From the NCBI RefSeq assembly GCF_039530945.1, contig NZ_BAAAPC010000017.1:92623-156622 (forward strand): a DNA stretch of 64,000 nt, read 5' to 3'. The stretch is from Nocardiopsis_C rhodophaea (GTDB lineage Bacteria > Actinomycetota > Actinomycetes > Streptosporangiales > Streptosporangiaceae). Each line of letters begins with the position of its first letter. Positions within the stretch are counted from its first letter, which is position 1. Below, piece after piece: positions 35,551 through 44,200 of the stretch. Both the position numbers and the translations under genes were made by a program. Below the pieces are notes generated by a model. The model saw nothing but the letters and a program-made list of their open reading frames with translations. It did not search any database and was not told where the DNA came from.

Positions 35551-35561
35551 GTGAAATTCAC
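35551..35561. promoter_or_regulatory. Palindrome GTGAAATTCAC, candidate operator
   Basis: Perfect five-base arms around one base, 42 bases upstream of the xanthine dehydrogenase operon start. Position suits repressor or activator binding at that promoter; PucR is the obvious candidate. Confidence 0.4.
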
Positions 35562-35630
35562 CCAACGTTCGGCATCTATGTGAAGTAGAACACTCCTCAC
35601 CGAGTGGGTGCTAGGTAGCGATGGCATGAA

Positions 35631-35638
35631 GTGATCAC
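35631..35638. promoter_or_regulatory. Palindrome GTGATCAC, candidate operator
   Basis: Perfect eight-base palindrome near the middle of the divergent purine promoter region. It shares the GTGA/TCAC ends with the site at 35551, which may be two versions of one binding motif. Confidence 0.3.
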
Positions 35639-35698
35639 CAGGTGGACACCGTTCCTTCGTTGTTTTCTACAAGTGGTGTCGTGGGCTAACGTGTCCGC

Positions 35699-35715
35699 CA
35701 CGCGGACCGCGTGGT
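35699..35715. promoter_or_regulatory. 17-base perfect inverted repeat upstream of pucR
   Basis: CCACGCGGACCGCGTGG: eight-base arms around a single A, 41 bases before the pucR start. It is the strongest palindrome in the region and could be the autoregulatory site of PucR. Confidence 0.5.
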
Positions 35716-35756
35716 CCGCCCGACCGGTGCGATGATGGTGACGTGAGGGAAAGTCC

Positions 35757-37415
35757 ATGCAGATCAGTGAATTGCTCGCCATTCCGCGGCTGCATTTGCG
35801 CTTCCTGACCGGGTCAGAGCAGGTGCACCGCGACATCCGGCTGGCCTACACCACCGACCTGCTCGAACCCAAGCGCTACCTCCGCGGCGGCGAACTCGTG
35901 CTAACGGGGATGATGTGGCACAGCAGCCCGGCCGACTCCGAGACCTTCGTCAACTCGCTCGTCGAGGCCGACGTCGCCTGCCTCGCCGCGGGAACGGCCC
36001 TGGGCGAGGTCCCCAGCGACCTCATCGAGGCCTGTCGCAGACACGACCTCCCGCTCCTCGAAGTCCCCAGCCAGACGTCCTTCGGCGCGGTCACCGAGGA
36101 GGTGCTGCGGCTGCTGACCAAGGACCGCTTCACCACCATCACCGAGACCCACCACCGCCACCGCAAGCTGATGGCCGAGGTCGCCGCCGGCGCGGACTTC
36201 CCCGAGGTGTTCGCATCGGCCGCCGCCGAGGCGGGGCTCAACGCATGGGTCGTCTCCAGCACCGGACGCCAGGTCGCCGCCTCCGGCCCCGACCTGCCCG
36301 GCGAGGACCTGGCCTGGCTGGCCGCCCGCGCCCTGACCCGGCCCGCCTCGCCGTTCGCGACGGCGATGCCCACCGCCGACCCCGCCACCACGCGCACGGT
36401 GACGCTCGTCCCCGTGCAGACCCGCGAGTCGCACCCCCTCGCCGGGTGGACACTCGTGTGCGCTGGCGACCACGCCGACTGGCCGGAGGAGACCCGCGAG
36501 GCGGTCGCCGAGCTCTCGTCCATCGCGGTGCTCGCCCGCAGCCGCATCGAGGAAAACGCGCTGAACGAAGCGCGCCACGTCGAGGGCCTTCCCCGGCTGC
36601 TGGCCGCCCAGCGCTTCGACGAGGTTGCCGCGCTGCTCCATGTTGGCGCCGAGGGAGCGGCGGACGGCCGCCCGGACACCGGACACATCGTCATCAGCGC
36701 GATGATGCGGCCGGAGCCCCGGGTTCCCGACCTCGCCCGCCGGATCGTCTGCGAGCTGTTGGCCGAATGGCCGGGCGCCGTCGTCACCGGGGACAACGAC
36801 GTCCTGGCCGTCGTGCCGGTGCCCGAGTCCCTCCCGGCCGCCCCGAAAGAGGAGGCGGGTGGGTGCGCGGCCACGCGGCGCGGCGGGACCGGGGCACGAG
36901 ACGACTCGGGGACCCGCGCCGCCGAGCGCCTGCGCCGCCACATCGGCGACGCCCTGCGCGTGCTGGAAGCCGGCCTGACCGACCACCGGCTGGCCATCGG
37001 GATCGGCTCCACCGTCCGCGGCATCCCCGAACTGCGCGGCGCGGCCGTCGAGGCCCGCCACGCCCGCCGCCTGGCCGAGCTGCGCGACGGCCGCGCCCAG
37101 ATCATCGCCGGAGCCGAGATCGACTCCCACGAGCTGCTCCTGGCATCCGTCCCGGAGGAGGTGCAGTCCTCCTACCGCGACCGGCTGCTCGGACCGCTGC
37201 TCACCTACGACCGGGACCACCGCTCCGAGCTCGTGCGGACCCTGGAGCGCTTCCTAGAGCACTCGGGCTCCTGGCAGCGCTGCGCCGCCACCATGCACGT
37301 GCACGTCAACACCCTGCGCTACCGCATCGGGCGCATCGAGGAGCTCACCGGCCGCGACCTGAGCAACCTGGAGCACCGCGTCGACCTGTTCCTGGCGCTG
37401 AAGCTGCGCGACTGA
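35757..37415 (+). CDS. pucR: PucR-family purine catabolism regulator
   Basis: A 552-residue transcription factor. Residues 1-125 match the PucR N-terminal sensor domain (ISELLAIPRLHLRFLTG, RGGELVLTGMMWH, LPLLEVPSQTSFGAV), the middle resembles a GGDEF-like linker, and the last 60 residues are the PucR C-terminal helix-turn-helix (LVRTLERFLEHSGSWQRCA, HVNTLRYRIGRIEELTG). It should sense a purine-pathway metabolite and control the divergent xanthine dehydrogenase operon. A shortened Ala/Pro/Gly insert near residue 360-385 looks disordered. Confidence 0.92.
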   Translation: MQISELLAIPRLHLRFLTGSEQVHRDIRLAYTTDLLEPKRYLRGGELVLTGMMWHSSPADSETFVNSLVEADVACLAAGTALGEVPSDLIEACRRHDLPLLEVPSQTSFGAVTEEVLRLLTKDRFTTITETHHRHRKLMAEVAAGADFPEVFASAAAEAGLNAWVVSSTGRQVAASGPDLPGEDLAWLAARALTRPASPFATAMPTADPATTRTVTLVPVQTRESHPLAGWTLVCAGDHADWPEETREAVAELSSIAVLARSRIEENALNEARHVEGLPRLLAAQRFDEVAALLHVGAEGAADGRPDTGHIVISAMMRPEPRVPDLARRIVCELLAEWPGAVVTGDNDVLAVVPVPESLPAAPKEEAGGCAATRRGGTGARDDSGTRAAERLRRHIGDALRVLEAGLTDHRLAIGIGSTVRGIPELRGAAVEARHARRLAELRDGRAQIIAGAEIDSHELLLASVPEEVQSSYRDRLLGPLLTYDRDHRSELVRTLERFLEHSGSWQRCAATMHVHVNTLRYRIGRIEELTGRDLSNLEHRVDLFLALKLRD

Positions 37416-37445
37416 CCGGGCGGCGGGCAACGGGCGTCGCGGCCG

Positions 37446-37829
37446 TCAGGCCCCGGCACCCGCCGTGAGGTAGTGGAGAACGATGTTGTGGACGTGGTGG
37501 CTCTTGTGCTCACCGCGGAAGTCCACCTCGTACACCTGCGTGCCGACGTTGATCGCGATCGATCCGGACGAGAAGAACGACCCCGCCCAGGACCGGTTGC
37601 TCAGCACGCTCACCGACGTGATCTTGTGGTACGGGATGCTGGTGATCGCGACCTTCTGGCCGACGAAGCTCTTGTCCTGGATGATCACCCGCCGGTCGGT
37701 CAGCCCGATGAAGCCGGTCCCCACGCCGATGGCGTCGTAGACCGCCAGAATCCGCTCGCCGGGCATCAGGCCGCTCTGGATCTGCTCAAGCTGTTCGGGA
37801 CGGTCGTAGACGATATCGACATTGGTCAT
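37446..37829 (-). CDS. Bacterial PH-domain protein
   Basis: A 127-residue single-domain protein with a bacterial pleckstrin-homology fold: ILAVYDAIGVGTGFIGLTDRRV, VAITSIPYHKITSVSV and a C-terminal helix HNIVLHYLTAG. Function unknown; such proteins may bind membranes or partner proteins. It is convergent with pucR and divergent from the pentapeptide-repeat gene. Confidence 0.85.
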   Translation of the reverse strand: MTNVDIVYDRPEQLEQIQSGLMPGERILAVYDAIGVGTGFIGLTDRRVIIQDKSFVGQKVAITSIPYHKITSVSVLSNRSWAGSFFSSGSIAINVGTQVYEVDFRGEHKSHHVHNIVLHYLTAGAGA

Positions 37830-37959
37830 GCGGACTCCTCACACGGGTGGGACAGGGGAGAAACCGACGATCTCCGCGATTCCAGCGATTCTAGACGCGA
37901 CGCCGCTCGGTTCCGGCGCTGGCGCCGCCTTGTCACCAGCCCGCGCTAGCCTGCCCCGC

Positions 37960-38667
37960 ATGACCGACGAGACCCTGGCCGCGGGCGGAGAACTGCGCGG
38001 CGCCGACCTCTCCCAGCGCGACCTGACCCGCCTGCTGCGAGCCGAGCCGCTGCGGCCCCGCGTGTTCGTCGACTGCGACCTGACCGGAGCGGACCTGCGC
38101 GGCGCTGCTCTTGCCGACGCGCGGTTCACCGGCTGTCGGCTCGACGGCGCGCGGCTGGACGACGCCGCGCTGGACGGGTCGCGGTGGGACGGCGGCGGCG
38201 CACCGGGCGCGTCCTTCCTCGGGGCCGAGTGCGCGGACGCGCGCTTCGAGCGGGTCGATTTGGCCACTACGCGTTGGGCCGGTGCGCTGCTCACCGATGC
38301 GGTATTCACCGGGTGCCGGATGACGGGAGCCGGGCTCGGCGGTTGCCGGGGGATCGGCTACCTCCTCTCCGGGTGCAACCTCATGCTGGCCCGCCTGGAG
38401 GGAGTCACGCTGCGCGGACAGCAGCTGGACGGCCTTCGACTGGACGAGGCCGACCTGACCCGCGCCGATCTGCGCGAGACAGTGTGGAAGGAGAGCCGGC
38501 TGCTCGGCGCCACTCTGCAGGGGGCCTCGTTCGCCGGAGCCGACCTCCGCGGGGCCGACCTGGGCGAGATCGCCCTGTCCGACGCCCACGTGCTGCGCGG
38601 TGCCACGGTTTCGCCGACCCAGGCGAACATGCTGCTGGCGGGGATCGGGGTCCACGTCGTCGAATGA
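37960..38667 (+). CDS. Pentapeptide-repeat protein
   Basis: A 235-residue protein made of pentapeptide repeats of the A(D/N)Lxx type (for example GADLRGAALADARF, EADLTRADLRETVW, GADLRGADLGEIAL), which fold as a right-handed beta helix. Relatives such as MfpA/Qnr mimic DNA and protect gyrase, but most members have no known function. Repeats run across nearly the whole length with an interruption near RGIGYLLSGCNLML. ATG 37960 starts the repeat-bearing part after a short leader; no strong ribosome site is visible, so it may be a leaderless transcript. Confidence 0.88.
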   Translation: MTDETLAAGGELRGADLSQRDLTRLLRAEPLRPRVFVDCDLTGADLRGAALADARFTGCRLDGARLDDAALDGSRWDGGGAPGASFLGAECADARFERVDLATTRWAGALLTDAVFTGCRMTGAGLGGCRGIGYLLSGCNLMLARLEGVTLRGQQLDGLRLDEADLTRADLRETVWKESRLLGATLQGASFAGADLRGADLGEIALSDAHVLRGATVSPTQANMLLAGIGVHVVE

Positions 38668-38760
38668 TCCCCCCCGCAGGACAAAAATGAATCTACAATG
38701 TAAAGGTAGTCGTCGGGAGCTCCCTTCTCCCTCATAACCGCACCACCACCCACACGGCGC

Positions 38761-39426
38761 TTATGCGCTCACGCCGAGGTACCTCTCGAACCACTCGCCG
38801 GAGACCCGCGCCACCTCATCCAACGCGCCGGGCTCCATGAACAGGTGGGTGGCGCCCAGCACGATGTAGACCTGGTGGGGTGCGCGGATCCTCCGCGCGG
38901 CCTCGTGGCTGATCCGTACGATCGGTGCGTCGGCGCTTCCGACGATGAGGAGAACGGGTGCGCCAAGGCGTTGCAGGGTCTCTTGTGCGAGATCGACGCG
39001 TCCGCCGCGGCACACCACCGCTCTGACGTGGTCGGGTCGCCGCACCGATGTGCGCAGCGCGGCCGCGGCGCCCGTGCTGGCGCCGAAGAGACCGACAGGC
39101 AGCCCGGAGGTCTCCTCGGTGCGCCCCAGCCAGTCGAGTGCCTCGGTCAGCCGTTCTGACAGCAAGGTGATGTCGAACCGGAAATCATGGGTGCCGGTGC
39201 GGGCTTCGATGTCCTCCTCATCATCGGTGAGCAGGTCGAAGAGCAGCGTTCCCAGGCCACGCTCGTTGAGCGCGGAGGCCACCGCCTTCTGCCGCGGGCT
39301 GTGCCGGGAGCTGCCGCTTCCATGCGCGAAGAGGACCATCCCGGACGCCCCAGCTGGAACAGCCAGATCACCGGCGAGTTGGACATCCGGCGGCCCGAGG
39401 GTCACGGGTTTCGTTTGCGTCATCAT
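38761..39426 (-). CDS. Alpha/beta hydrolase, dienelactone-hydrolase-like
   Basis: A 221-residue alpha/beta hydrolase. Nucleophile elbow GLFGASTGAAAAL (Ser near residue 110), acidic residue in LLIVGSADAPIV and histidine in GATHLFMEPG form the expected triad. HGSGSSRHSPRQ holds the oxyanion region. This type is often annotated next to phosphoribosyltransferases; none is adjacent here. The start is ATG 39426 or 39423 (two Met codons in a row) behind a GGGGGGA. Confidence 0.87.
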   Translation of the reverse strand: MMTQTKPVTLGPPDVQLAGDLAVPAGASGMVLFAHGSGSSRHSPRQKAVASALNERGLGTLLFDLLTDDEEDIEARTGTHDFRFDITLLSERLTEALDWLGRTEETSGLPVGLFGASTGAAAALRTSVRRPDHVRAVVCRGGRVDLAQETLQRLGAPVLLIVGSADAPIVRISHEAARRIRAPHQVYIVLGATHLFMEPGALDEVARVSGEWFERYLGVSA

Positions 39427-40203
39427 TCCCCCCGGTTGGCGATGTCCGGCAGGGCGGGCGCTGCTGTCGCGCCACCGCCGTCGGACGCACGAGGAAGCCG
39501 TGTCCCACGCCTCCTCTTCGTGCTCTCCCTCTAGGTCCTTCCCCCGATCCTGGCCTTTACCGGTCCTTGTTCCGCGCTCGGAACCGCTGGTGCGGCAGCT
39601 CGGGCGGTGCGCCGGGAAAACACGGATTGTGGCCATTCCATAAGCGCCAAAAATGGGCACTCAGTGCTTTCCCGTAATGCGAAATCAGGAGGCCAGGTAT
39701 GTACTGGTATGACGATTATTCGAGGGAGGGGGAAACGGGTCGCGTGCGTCGGTGTGAATTCTCGGCAGAGCGCGGCAGGTGAATGGCGGTGGCGGAAACC
39801 GCGCAGGTCGCGGTATATGGTCCTGGTGAGAGGTGCCGGCGCCACGATGGGCGCGCCGGGCTGGAGGCCACGCGGCCCCAAGCGCCCACCATGGCGCGGC
39901 GGAGGGGCGCCGAGTCGATGTCGGGATGGCGGGGACACAGTGCGGGGGAGATGTCATTACATATTCAACTTTCTCGGCCCCGGTGCTCCGCGCATTCCCC
40001 GGGTTCCCATGCGTGAACGTGGGCGATGTGAGGCGTTCGGGCCGGCTTGCGCGGGTACGAATATCAGCGCGATCCGTTGTGGACCGCGGTCGGCCCCACG
40101 ACGCCGATGGGCCGCTCCGTTTAGTGCTCGCATACCGCGGGTAGTGAGGGGTCCATTCTTCCTACGGCCGATCCATGCGACGCGGCGGGGAGGGGCGGGC
40201 GCG
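39427..40203. other. Long divergent region with possible tiny genes
   Basis: A 777-base stretch without a recognisable protein family. The part from about 39630 to 39720 is A+T-rich, followed by a perfect ribosome site and a 27-codon frame (listed separately) that abuts a 77-codon frame at 39783-40016. A second A+T-rich patch is near 39950-39975. The rest appears non-coding; it must include the promoters of the hydrolase and the DUF3040-ctaD unit. Confidence 0.5.
39699..39782 (+). CDS. Possible 27-residue peptide gene with strong ribosome site
   Basis: ATG at 39699 is six bases behind a perfect AGGAGG (39687-39692) in an A+T-rich leader. It encodes a short peptide beginning MYWYDDYSREGE with aromatic N-terminus and a basic end. 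Its stop TGA is directly followed by ATG of a second frame (39783-40016, 77 codons, Arg-rich, no known family). Could be a small peptide, a leader peptide or chance; no homolog is known to me. Confidence 0.3.
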   Translation: MYWYDDYSREGETGRVRRCEFSAERGR

Positions 40204-40527
40204 ATGTCCTTGTCCAGAAGCGAGAGGGAGCGGCTCCGTGCGATCGAGGAGCAGCTCCGCGTGGAGGATCCGGAGTTCGCCGATCACCTGGAGCGGTGCG
40301 CCGAGCGGATCCCTGAGGCCGATCCGGCGATGGATCCGTCCGCTCCCCTGCCGGTGCCGATGATGCTGTGGGCGGCCATCGCCGCCATCGCCCTGGCTCT
40401 GATCCTCGCCCTCGTCATGGGCAGCACCGGGGAGAGTGCGCCCGACCCGGCTGAGGGCGGCCCGCCCACCTCCTCCGACGTGTCCGTGTACGACCTGCGC
40501 CCCGGCGTTGTGGCCGGGCAAGAGTGA
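40204..40527 (+). CDS. DUF3040 membrane protein
   Basis: A 107-residue protein with the DUF3040 start (LSRSERERLRAIEEQLRVEDPEFADHL) and one membrane helix (about residues 55-78, MMLWAAIAAIALALILALVMG). Function unknown. It ends ten bases before ctaD, so the two are probably one unit; the association with cytochrome oxidase subunit I is the only functional hint. GGGGAGGGG lies ahead of the start. Confidence 0.85.
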   Translation: MSLSRSERERLRAIEEQLRVEDPEFADHLERCAERIPEADPAMDPSAPLPVPMMLWAAIAAIALALILALVMGSTGESAPDPAEGGPPTSSDVSVYDLRPGVVAGQE

Positions 40528-40536
40528 GATGGTCCG

Positions 40537-42213
40537 ATGACCGAGACGGAGGCCCACAGAAACCCGCGCGAGATCACCGAGACCCCCACCGTCAAGCAGG
40601 GATGGGCGGTCGTGCGGTGGCTCGGTTCCACCGACCACAAGTTCATCGGGTACCTCTACCTCACCACCTCCTTCGCTTTCTTCCTCGCCGGCGGGGCCAT
40701 GGCGATGGTGATCCGCGCCGAGCTGCTGTGGCCTGGACTCCAGGTGGTCACCGCGCAGGAGTACAACGCGCTGTTCACCATGCACGGCACGATCATGCTG
40801 CTGCTCTTCGCCACGCCGCTGTTCGTGGGCTTCGCCAACGTCGTCATGCCGCTGCAGATCGGCGCGCCGGACGTCGCATTCCCGCGGATGAACATGTTCA
40901 GCTACTGGCTCTTCCTGTTCGGCGGGCTCATGGTGATGGGCGGGTTCCTCACGCCCGGTGGCGCGGCGAGCTTCGGATGGTTCGCCTACCAGCCGCTGTC
41001 GGACGCCGTGCGGACTCCCGGCCTGGGCGGCGACTTGTGGGTGCTGGGCCTGATCGTGTCGGGTCTGGGCACCATCCTCGGCGCGACCAACTTCATCACC
41101 ACGATCGCGTGTATGCGGGCACCGGGCATGACGCCCTTCCGGATGCCGCTGTTCACCTGGAACACGCTGTTCACCAGTGTCCTGATCCTGCTGGCGTTCC
41201 CCGTGCTCACCGCCGCGCTGGCGGCGATGGGCACCGACCGGATGCTGGGCACGCACGTCTACGACGCCGCCCACGGCGGGGCGATCCTCTGGCAGCACCT
41301 GTTCTGGTTCTTCGGCCACCCCGAGGTCTACATCGTCGCGCTGCCCTTCTTCGGGATCATCACCGAGGTGATCCCGGCCTTCTCGCGCAAGCCGCTGTTC
41401 GGCTACAAGACCATGGTGGGCGCCACCATGGCGATCACCGGGCTGTCGATGGTGGTGTGGGCGCACCACATGTTCGCCACCGGGGCGGTGCTGCTCCCGT
41501 TCTTCTCCCTGCTCTCGTTCCTGATCGCCGTTCCCACCGGCATCAAGTTCTTCAACTGGATCGGCACGATGTGGCGCGGCCAGCTCACCTTCCCCACGCC
41601 CATGCTGTTCGCGATGGGGTTCCTGGTCACGTTCCTGTTCGGAGGGCTCACCGGGGTCCTCCTGGCCTCGCCGCCCATCGACTTCCATGTGACCGACTCC
41701 TACTTCGTCGTCGGTCACATGCACTACGTGCTGTTCGGAACCGTGGTCTTCGCGATGTTCTCGGGGTTCTACTTCTGGTGGCCCAAGATGACCGGGCGCC
41801 TGCTGCATGAGGGGCTGGGCAAGTTCCACTTTTGGACGCTGTTCCTCGGCTTCCAGGCCACGTTCCTGGTGCAGCACTGGCTCGGCGCGGCGGGGATGCC
41901 GCGCCGCTACGTCGACTACCTGCCCAGCGACGGCTTTACCGAGCTCAACGCCATCTCCAGCGTCGGCTCGTTCGTCCTGGGCGCCTCCACCCTGTTCTTC
42001 CTCGCTAACGTCTACTACACCACGCGCTACGGCGAGCGGGTGGACTCCGATGACCCGTGGGGGTACGGCAGCTCGCTCGAATGGGCGACCTCCTGCCCGC
42101 CCCCGCGGCACAATTTCCGCTCCCTGCCGCGGATCCGCAGCGAGCGCCCCGCCTTCGACCTCAAGTTCCCGTACCGCACGCCGGCCGGGGCCCGGCCCGA
42201 CCAGCCTGCCTGA
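40537..42213 (+). CDS. ctaD: Cytochrome c oxidase subunit I (aa3 type)
   Basis: A 558-residue, 12-helix haem-copper oxidase core that reduces oxygen and pumps protons. Haem a ligand and helix II are in FTMHGTIMLLLF, the copper-B His-Tyr site in FWFFGHPEVYI, further copper-B histidines in VWAHHMF, and haem ligands in VVGHMHYVLFG. No subunit II or III gene is adjacent, so this is an additional, orphan copy or one that borrows other subunits. It may be part of a stress or low-oxygen variant. Confidence 0.95.
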   Translation: MTETEAHRNPREITETPTVKQGWAVVRWLGSTDHKFIGYLYLTTSFAFFLAGGAMAMVIRAELLWPGLQVVTAQEYNALFTMHGTIMLLLFATPLFVGFANVVMPLQIGAPDVAFPRMNMFSYWLFLFGGLMVMGGFLTPGGAASFGWFAYQPLSDAVRTPGLGGDLWVLGLIVSGLGTILGATNFITTIACMRAPGMTPFRMPLFTWNTLFTSVLILLAFPVLTAALAAMGTDRMLGTHVYDAAHGGAILWQHLFWFFGHPEVYIVALPFFGIITEVIPAFSRKPLFGYKTMVGATMAITGLSMVVWAHHMFATGAVLLPFFSLLSFLIAVPTGIKFFNWIGTMWRGQLTFPTPMLFAMGFLVTFLFGGLTGVLLASPPIDFHVTDSYFVVGHMHYVLFGTVVFAMFSGFYFWWPKMTGRLLHEGLGKFHFWTLFLGFQATFLVQHWLGAAGMPRRYVDYLPSDGFTELNAISSVGSFVLGASTLFFLANVYYTTRYGERVDSDDPWGYGSSLEWATSCPPPRHNFRSLPRIRSERPAFDLKFPYRTPAGARPDQPA

Positions 42214-42266
42214 CCCCGCCCTGACCGGTCCGGTCGGATACCGGGGGCGGCGCGGCGTCAGGCAGG
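42205..42266 (+). terminator. Inverted repeat spanning the ctaD stop
   Basis: Perfect ten-base arms CCTGCCTGAC and GTCAGGCAGG separated by 42 bases that contain a smaller palindrome. The left arm includes the ctaD stop codon. Likely acts as a transcript-ending structure. Confidence 0.5.
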
Positions 42267-42461
42267 ACGGCTGGCGCCGCTGCCCCCGCGTCTTCTCATT
42301 GCCCACGTCCGTGTCCCTCCCATGGGGGAAGCCCCGCCCGCTGGACCACCCTCGCAGGGGAGGTCAGGCCGCCCCTCCTGGTGAGACGCTCGATGCGGCC
42401 TCGCTGACAGGGGACCCACGGGACCGAGGCGTGGGCCTGCGGGGGAACCGGGAGGGATCAC

Positions 42462-43622
42462 ATGGGTCAGGGACCGAACGAGCGGTGCGGCACGGCGCCG
42501 ACGTCGCACAACGCGGCGGTGCGGGCGGCCAGCAGGCGTGCGCGGTATGTCGGCCGCGCGGCCGTGGCGTGGTCGGTGGTGTCGACGGGACTGGCGGCGT
42601 ATTGGGCGCTGACCGGGCATGGCTTCCCCTACGCGTCCGACGCGGTGTCGGATGTTACCGGACCGGTCGTGGGACGGTTCGGTCCGGACGCCGCCTGGGT
42701 CGCGGTCGTCGTGGTCGGTGCCCCGGCGGCGGTGCTGGGTGGCGTCATGCTCCGCGGGATCCGGACCGCTCGGCCGGTCCTCATCGCTCTGGGGGTACTG
42801 GTCGCGGTTCAGCTCCTGCTGCTGATGACCAGCATCGACCTGCTGACCCTGATCGGCTACACGCCCTATGCGCTGGTCAGCCTGGCCACTCGTCCCGAGG
42901 TCGCCGCGGCCTACGCGCGCACCGCCGCGGAGACGGGTGTGGCACACCAGCTGTTCTGGCTGGTCGGCGGGTTTCTCTGGGCGCTGGCGACACTCGCCTA
43001 TGCCCGCCGCAGTGGTAGCGGCTGCCCGCGCTGTGGGCGGCGGGAGGGCTCCGAGAGCTGGCGGAGCCCGGCGAGCGCGGCGCGCTGGGGCCGGGCCGCC
43101 GCCTACCTGGCCGTCGTCCCGCCCGTCGTGTACGCCTTCACCCGCTTCGCCTGGGCGCTGGGGTTTCCGCTGGGGATCAGCGAGGAGTTCCTGCGCGAGG
43201 GACAGGAGCTCGGCATGTGGACGTCAGGTGCGTTCCTGGCGTCCTTCGGGCTCGTTGGCGCTGTGCTCACCCTCGGTTTGATCCAGCGCTGGGGCGAGGT
43301 GTTCCCGCGCTGGATGGTCGGGCGGAGCGGGCGACGCGTGCCGATCGCGCTCGCGGTGGTTCCCGCGTCGGTCGTCGCGGTGCTGCTGACCGTGGGCGGG
43401 GTGGCGATGTGGTCGGGCTACGCGGAGATGGTCGGCGCGGCGGTGGGCGGATCCGCCGAGGATATTCAGCCGCTCGGCGTCCTGCCCACCGCCCTGTTCC
43501 CGCTGTGGGGCGTGGCGCTCGGCGCGGCGACGCTGGCCTACTACTACCGCCGTCGTAGGGCCTGTTTTGTCTGTGGCCGGGGGGAGACTGTCCCCGTTTC
43601 CGCCGAGGAGCACGCGGCCTGA
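42462..43622 (+). CDS. Polytopic membrane protein with zinc-ribbon cysteines, unknown
   Basis: A 386-residue protein with about eight predicted helices. Two cytoplasmic CxxC elements stand out: GCPRCGRRE in the middle loop and CFVCGRGE near the C-terminus, which may bind zinc together. I do not recognise the family. GGGAGGG sits before the ATG. It stands 248 bases after ctaD and is not clearly in its operon. Confidence 0.75.
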   Translation: MGQGPNERCGTAPTSHNAAVRAASRRARYVGRAAVAWSVVSTGLAAYWALTGHGFPYASDAVSDVTGPVVGRFGPDAAWVAVVVVGAPAAVLGGVMLRGIRTARPVLIALGVLVAVQLLLLMTSIDLLTLIGYTPYALVSLATRPEVAAAYARTAAETGVAHQLFWLVGGFLWALATLAYARRSGSGCPRCGRREGSESWRSPASAARWGRAAAYLAVVPPVVYAFTRFAWALGFPLGISEEFLREGQELGMWTSGAFLASFGLVGAVLTLGLIQRWGEVFPRWMVGRSGRRVPIALAVVPASVVAVLLTVGGVAMWSGYAEMVGAAVGGSAEDIQPLGVLPTALFPLWGVALGAATLAYYYRRRRACFVCGRGETVPVSAEEHAA

Positions 43623-43659
43623 AGCGATGGGCCGTGCGCCCCGAGGGGAACCACGGCGA

Positions 43660-43694
43660 CCCGTCGGGGCCGGAGGACGGACGGCCCCGACGGG
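43660..43694. terminator. Strong bidirectional terminator hairpin
   Basis: Perfect 13-base stem (CCCGTCGGGGCCG and CGGCCCCGACGGG) with a nine-base loop, between the convergent membrane-protein and NUDIX genes. Confidence 0.7.
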
Positions 43695-43720
43695 CCCTTC
43701 CGCGCCCAGACCGGCCCCGG

Positions 43721-44191
43721 TTACGGCACGTAGATGGTGCTCCCCGTCTTGCGGGCCCGCAGCGCGGCTTCGAGGCGGGGCGCGATCGGTGCGGGCAGCA
43801 TCCGCACGGCCTCCTCTGGCTCGACAAAGGCGTAGGCGTCGAGCTCCTCCTCCTGCAGAATGATCTCCGCGTCGGAGGCGACGGTCCCGCAGTCGAAGAT
43901 GAACGCCACGAACGGCTTGGGGCGGACGCCCTGGGGGGCGCTCCAGTGCAGCGCCAACAGGGGCCCGGGCGTTAGCCGCAGCCCGACCTCCTCGGCCACC
44001 TCGCGCTCGCACGCGAGGTGCGGCGCCTCCCCTTCCTCCACAACTCCGCCCGGCAGCGTCCAGTGGTCGCGGTAGTTGGGATCCACGATCAGAACATTGC
44101 CCGACTCGTCGCTGATGAGCCCGAAGGAGGACAGGTAGGCGGTCGGCAGGGTGGCGAACCACTGCTCCGGGGGCAGGAAGTTTTGCGGCAT
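43721..44191 (-). CDS. NUDIX hydrolase
   Basis: A 156-residue pyrophosphohydrolase. The Nudix box GGVVEEGEAPHLACEREVAEEVGL matches the G-x5-E-x7-REUxEExGU rule. Substrates of this type are nucleoside diphosphates linked to another group, but the exact one cannot be read from sequence. It ends nine bases before the start region of no other gene; the sulfotransferase lies directly upstream on the same strand with a nine-base gap, so they may be co-transcribed. Confidence 0.9.
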   Translation of the reverse strand: MPQNFLPPEQWFATLPTAYLSSFGLISDESGNVLIVDPNYRDHWTLPGGVVEEGEAPHLACEREVAEEVGLRLTPGPLLALHWSAPQGVRPKPFVAFIFDCGTVASDAEIILQEEELDAYAFVEPEEAVRMLPAPIAPRLEAALRARKTGSTIYVP

Positions 44192-44200
44192 ACCGGCAGG

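Noticed and set aside
38715..38724. GGGAGCTCCC palindrome between the pentapeptide-repeat and hydrolase genes
   Set aside because: No loop and no flanking extension, so unlikely to be a terminator; probably chance.
40162..42306. 714-codon minus-strand frame opposite ctaD
   Set aside because: Product is a His/Glu/Gly-rich low-complexity string without domains; it mirrors the oxidase codons.
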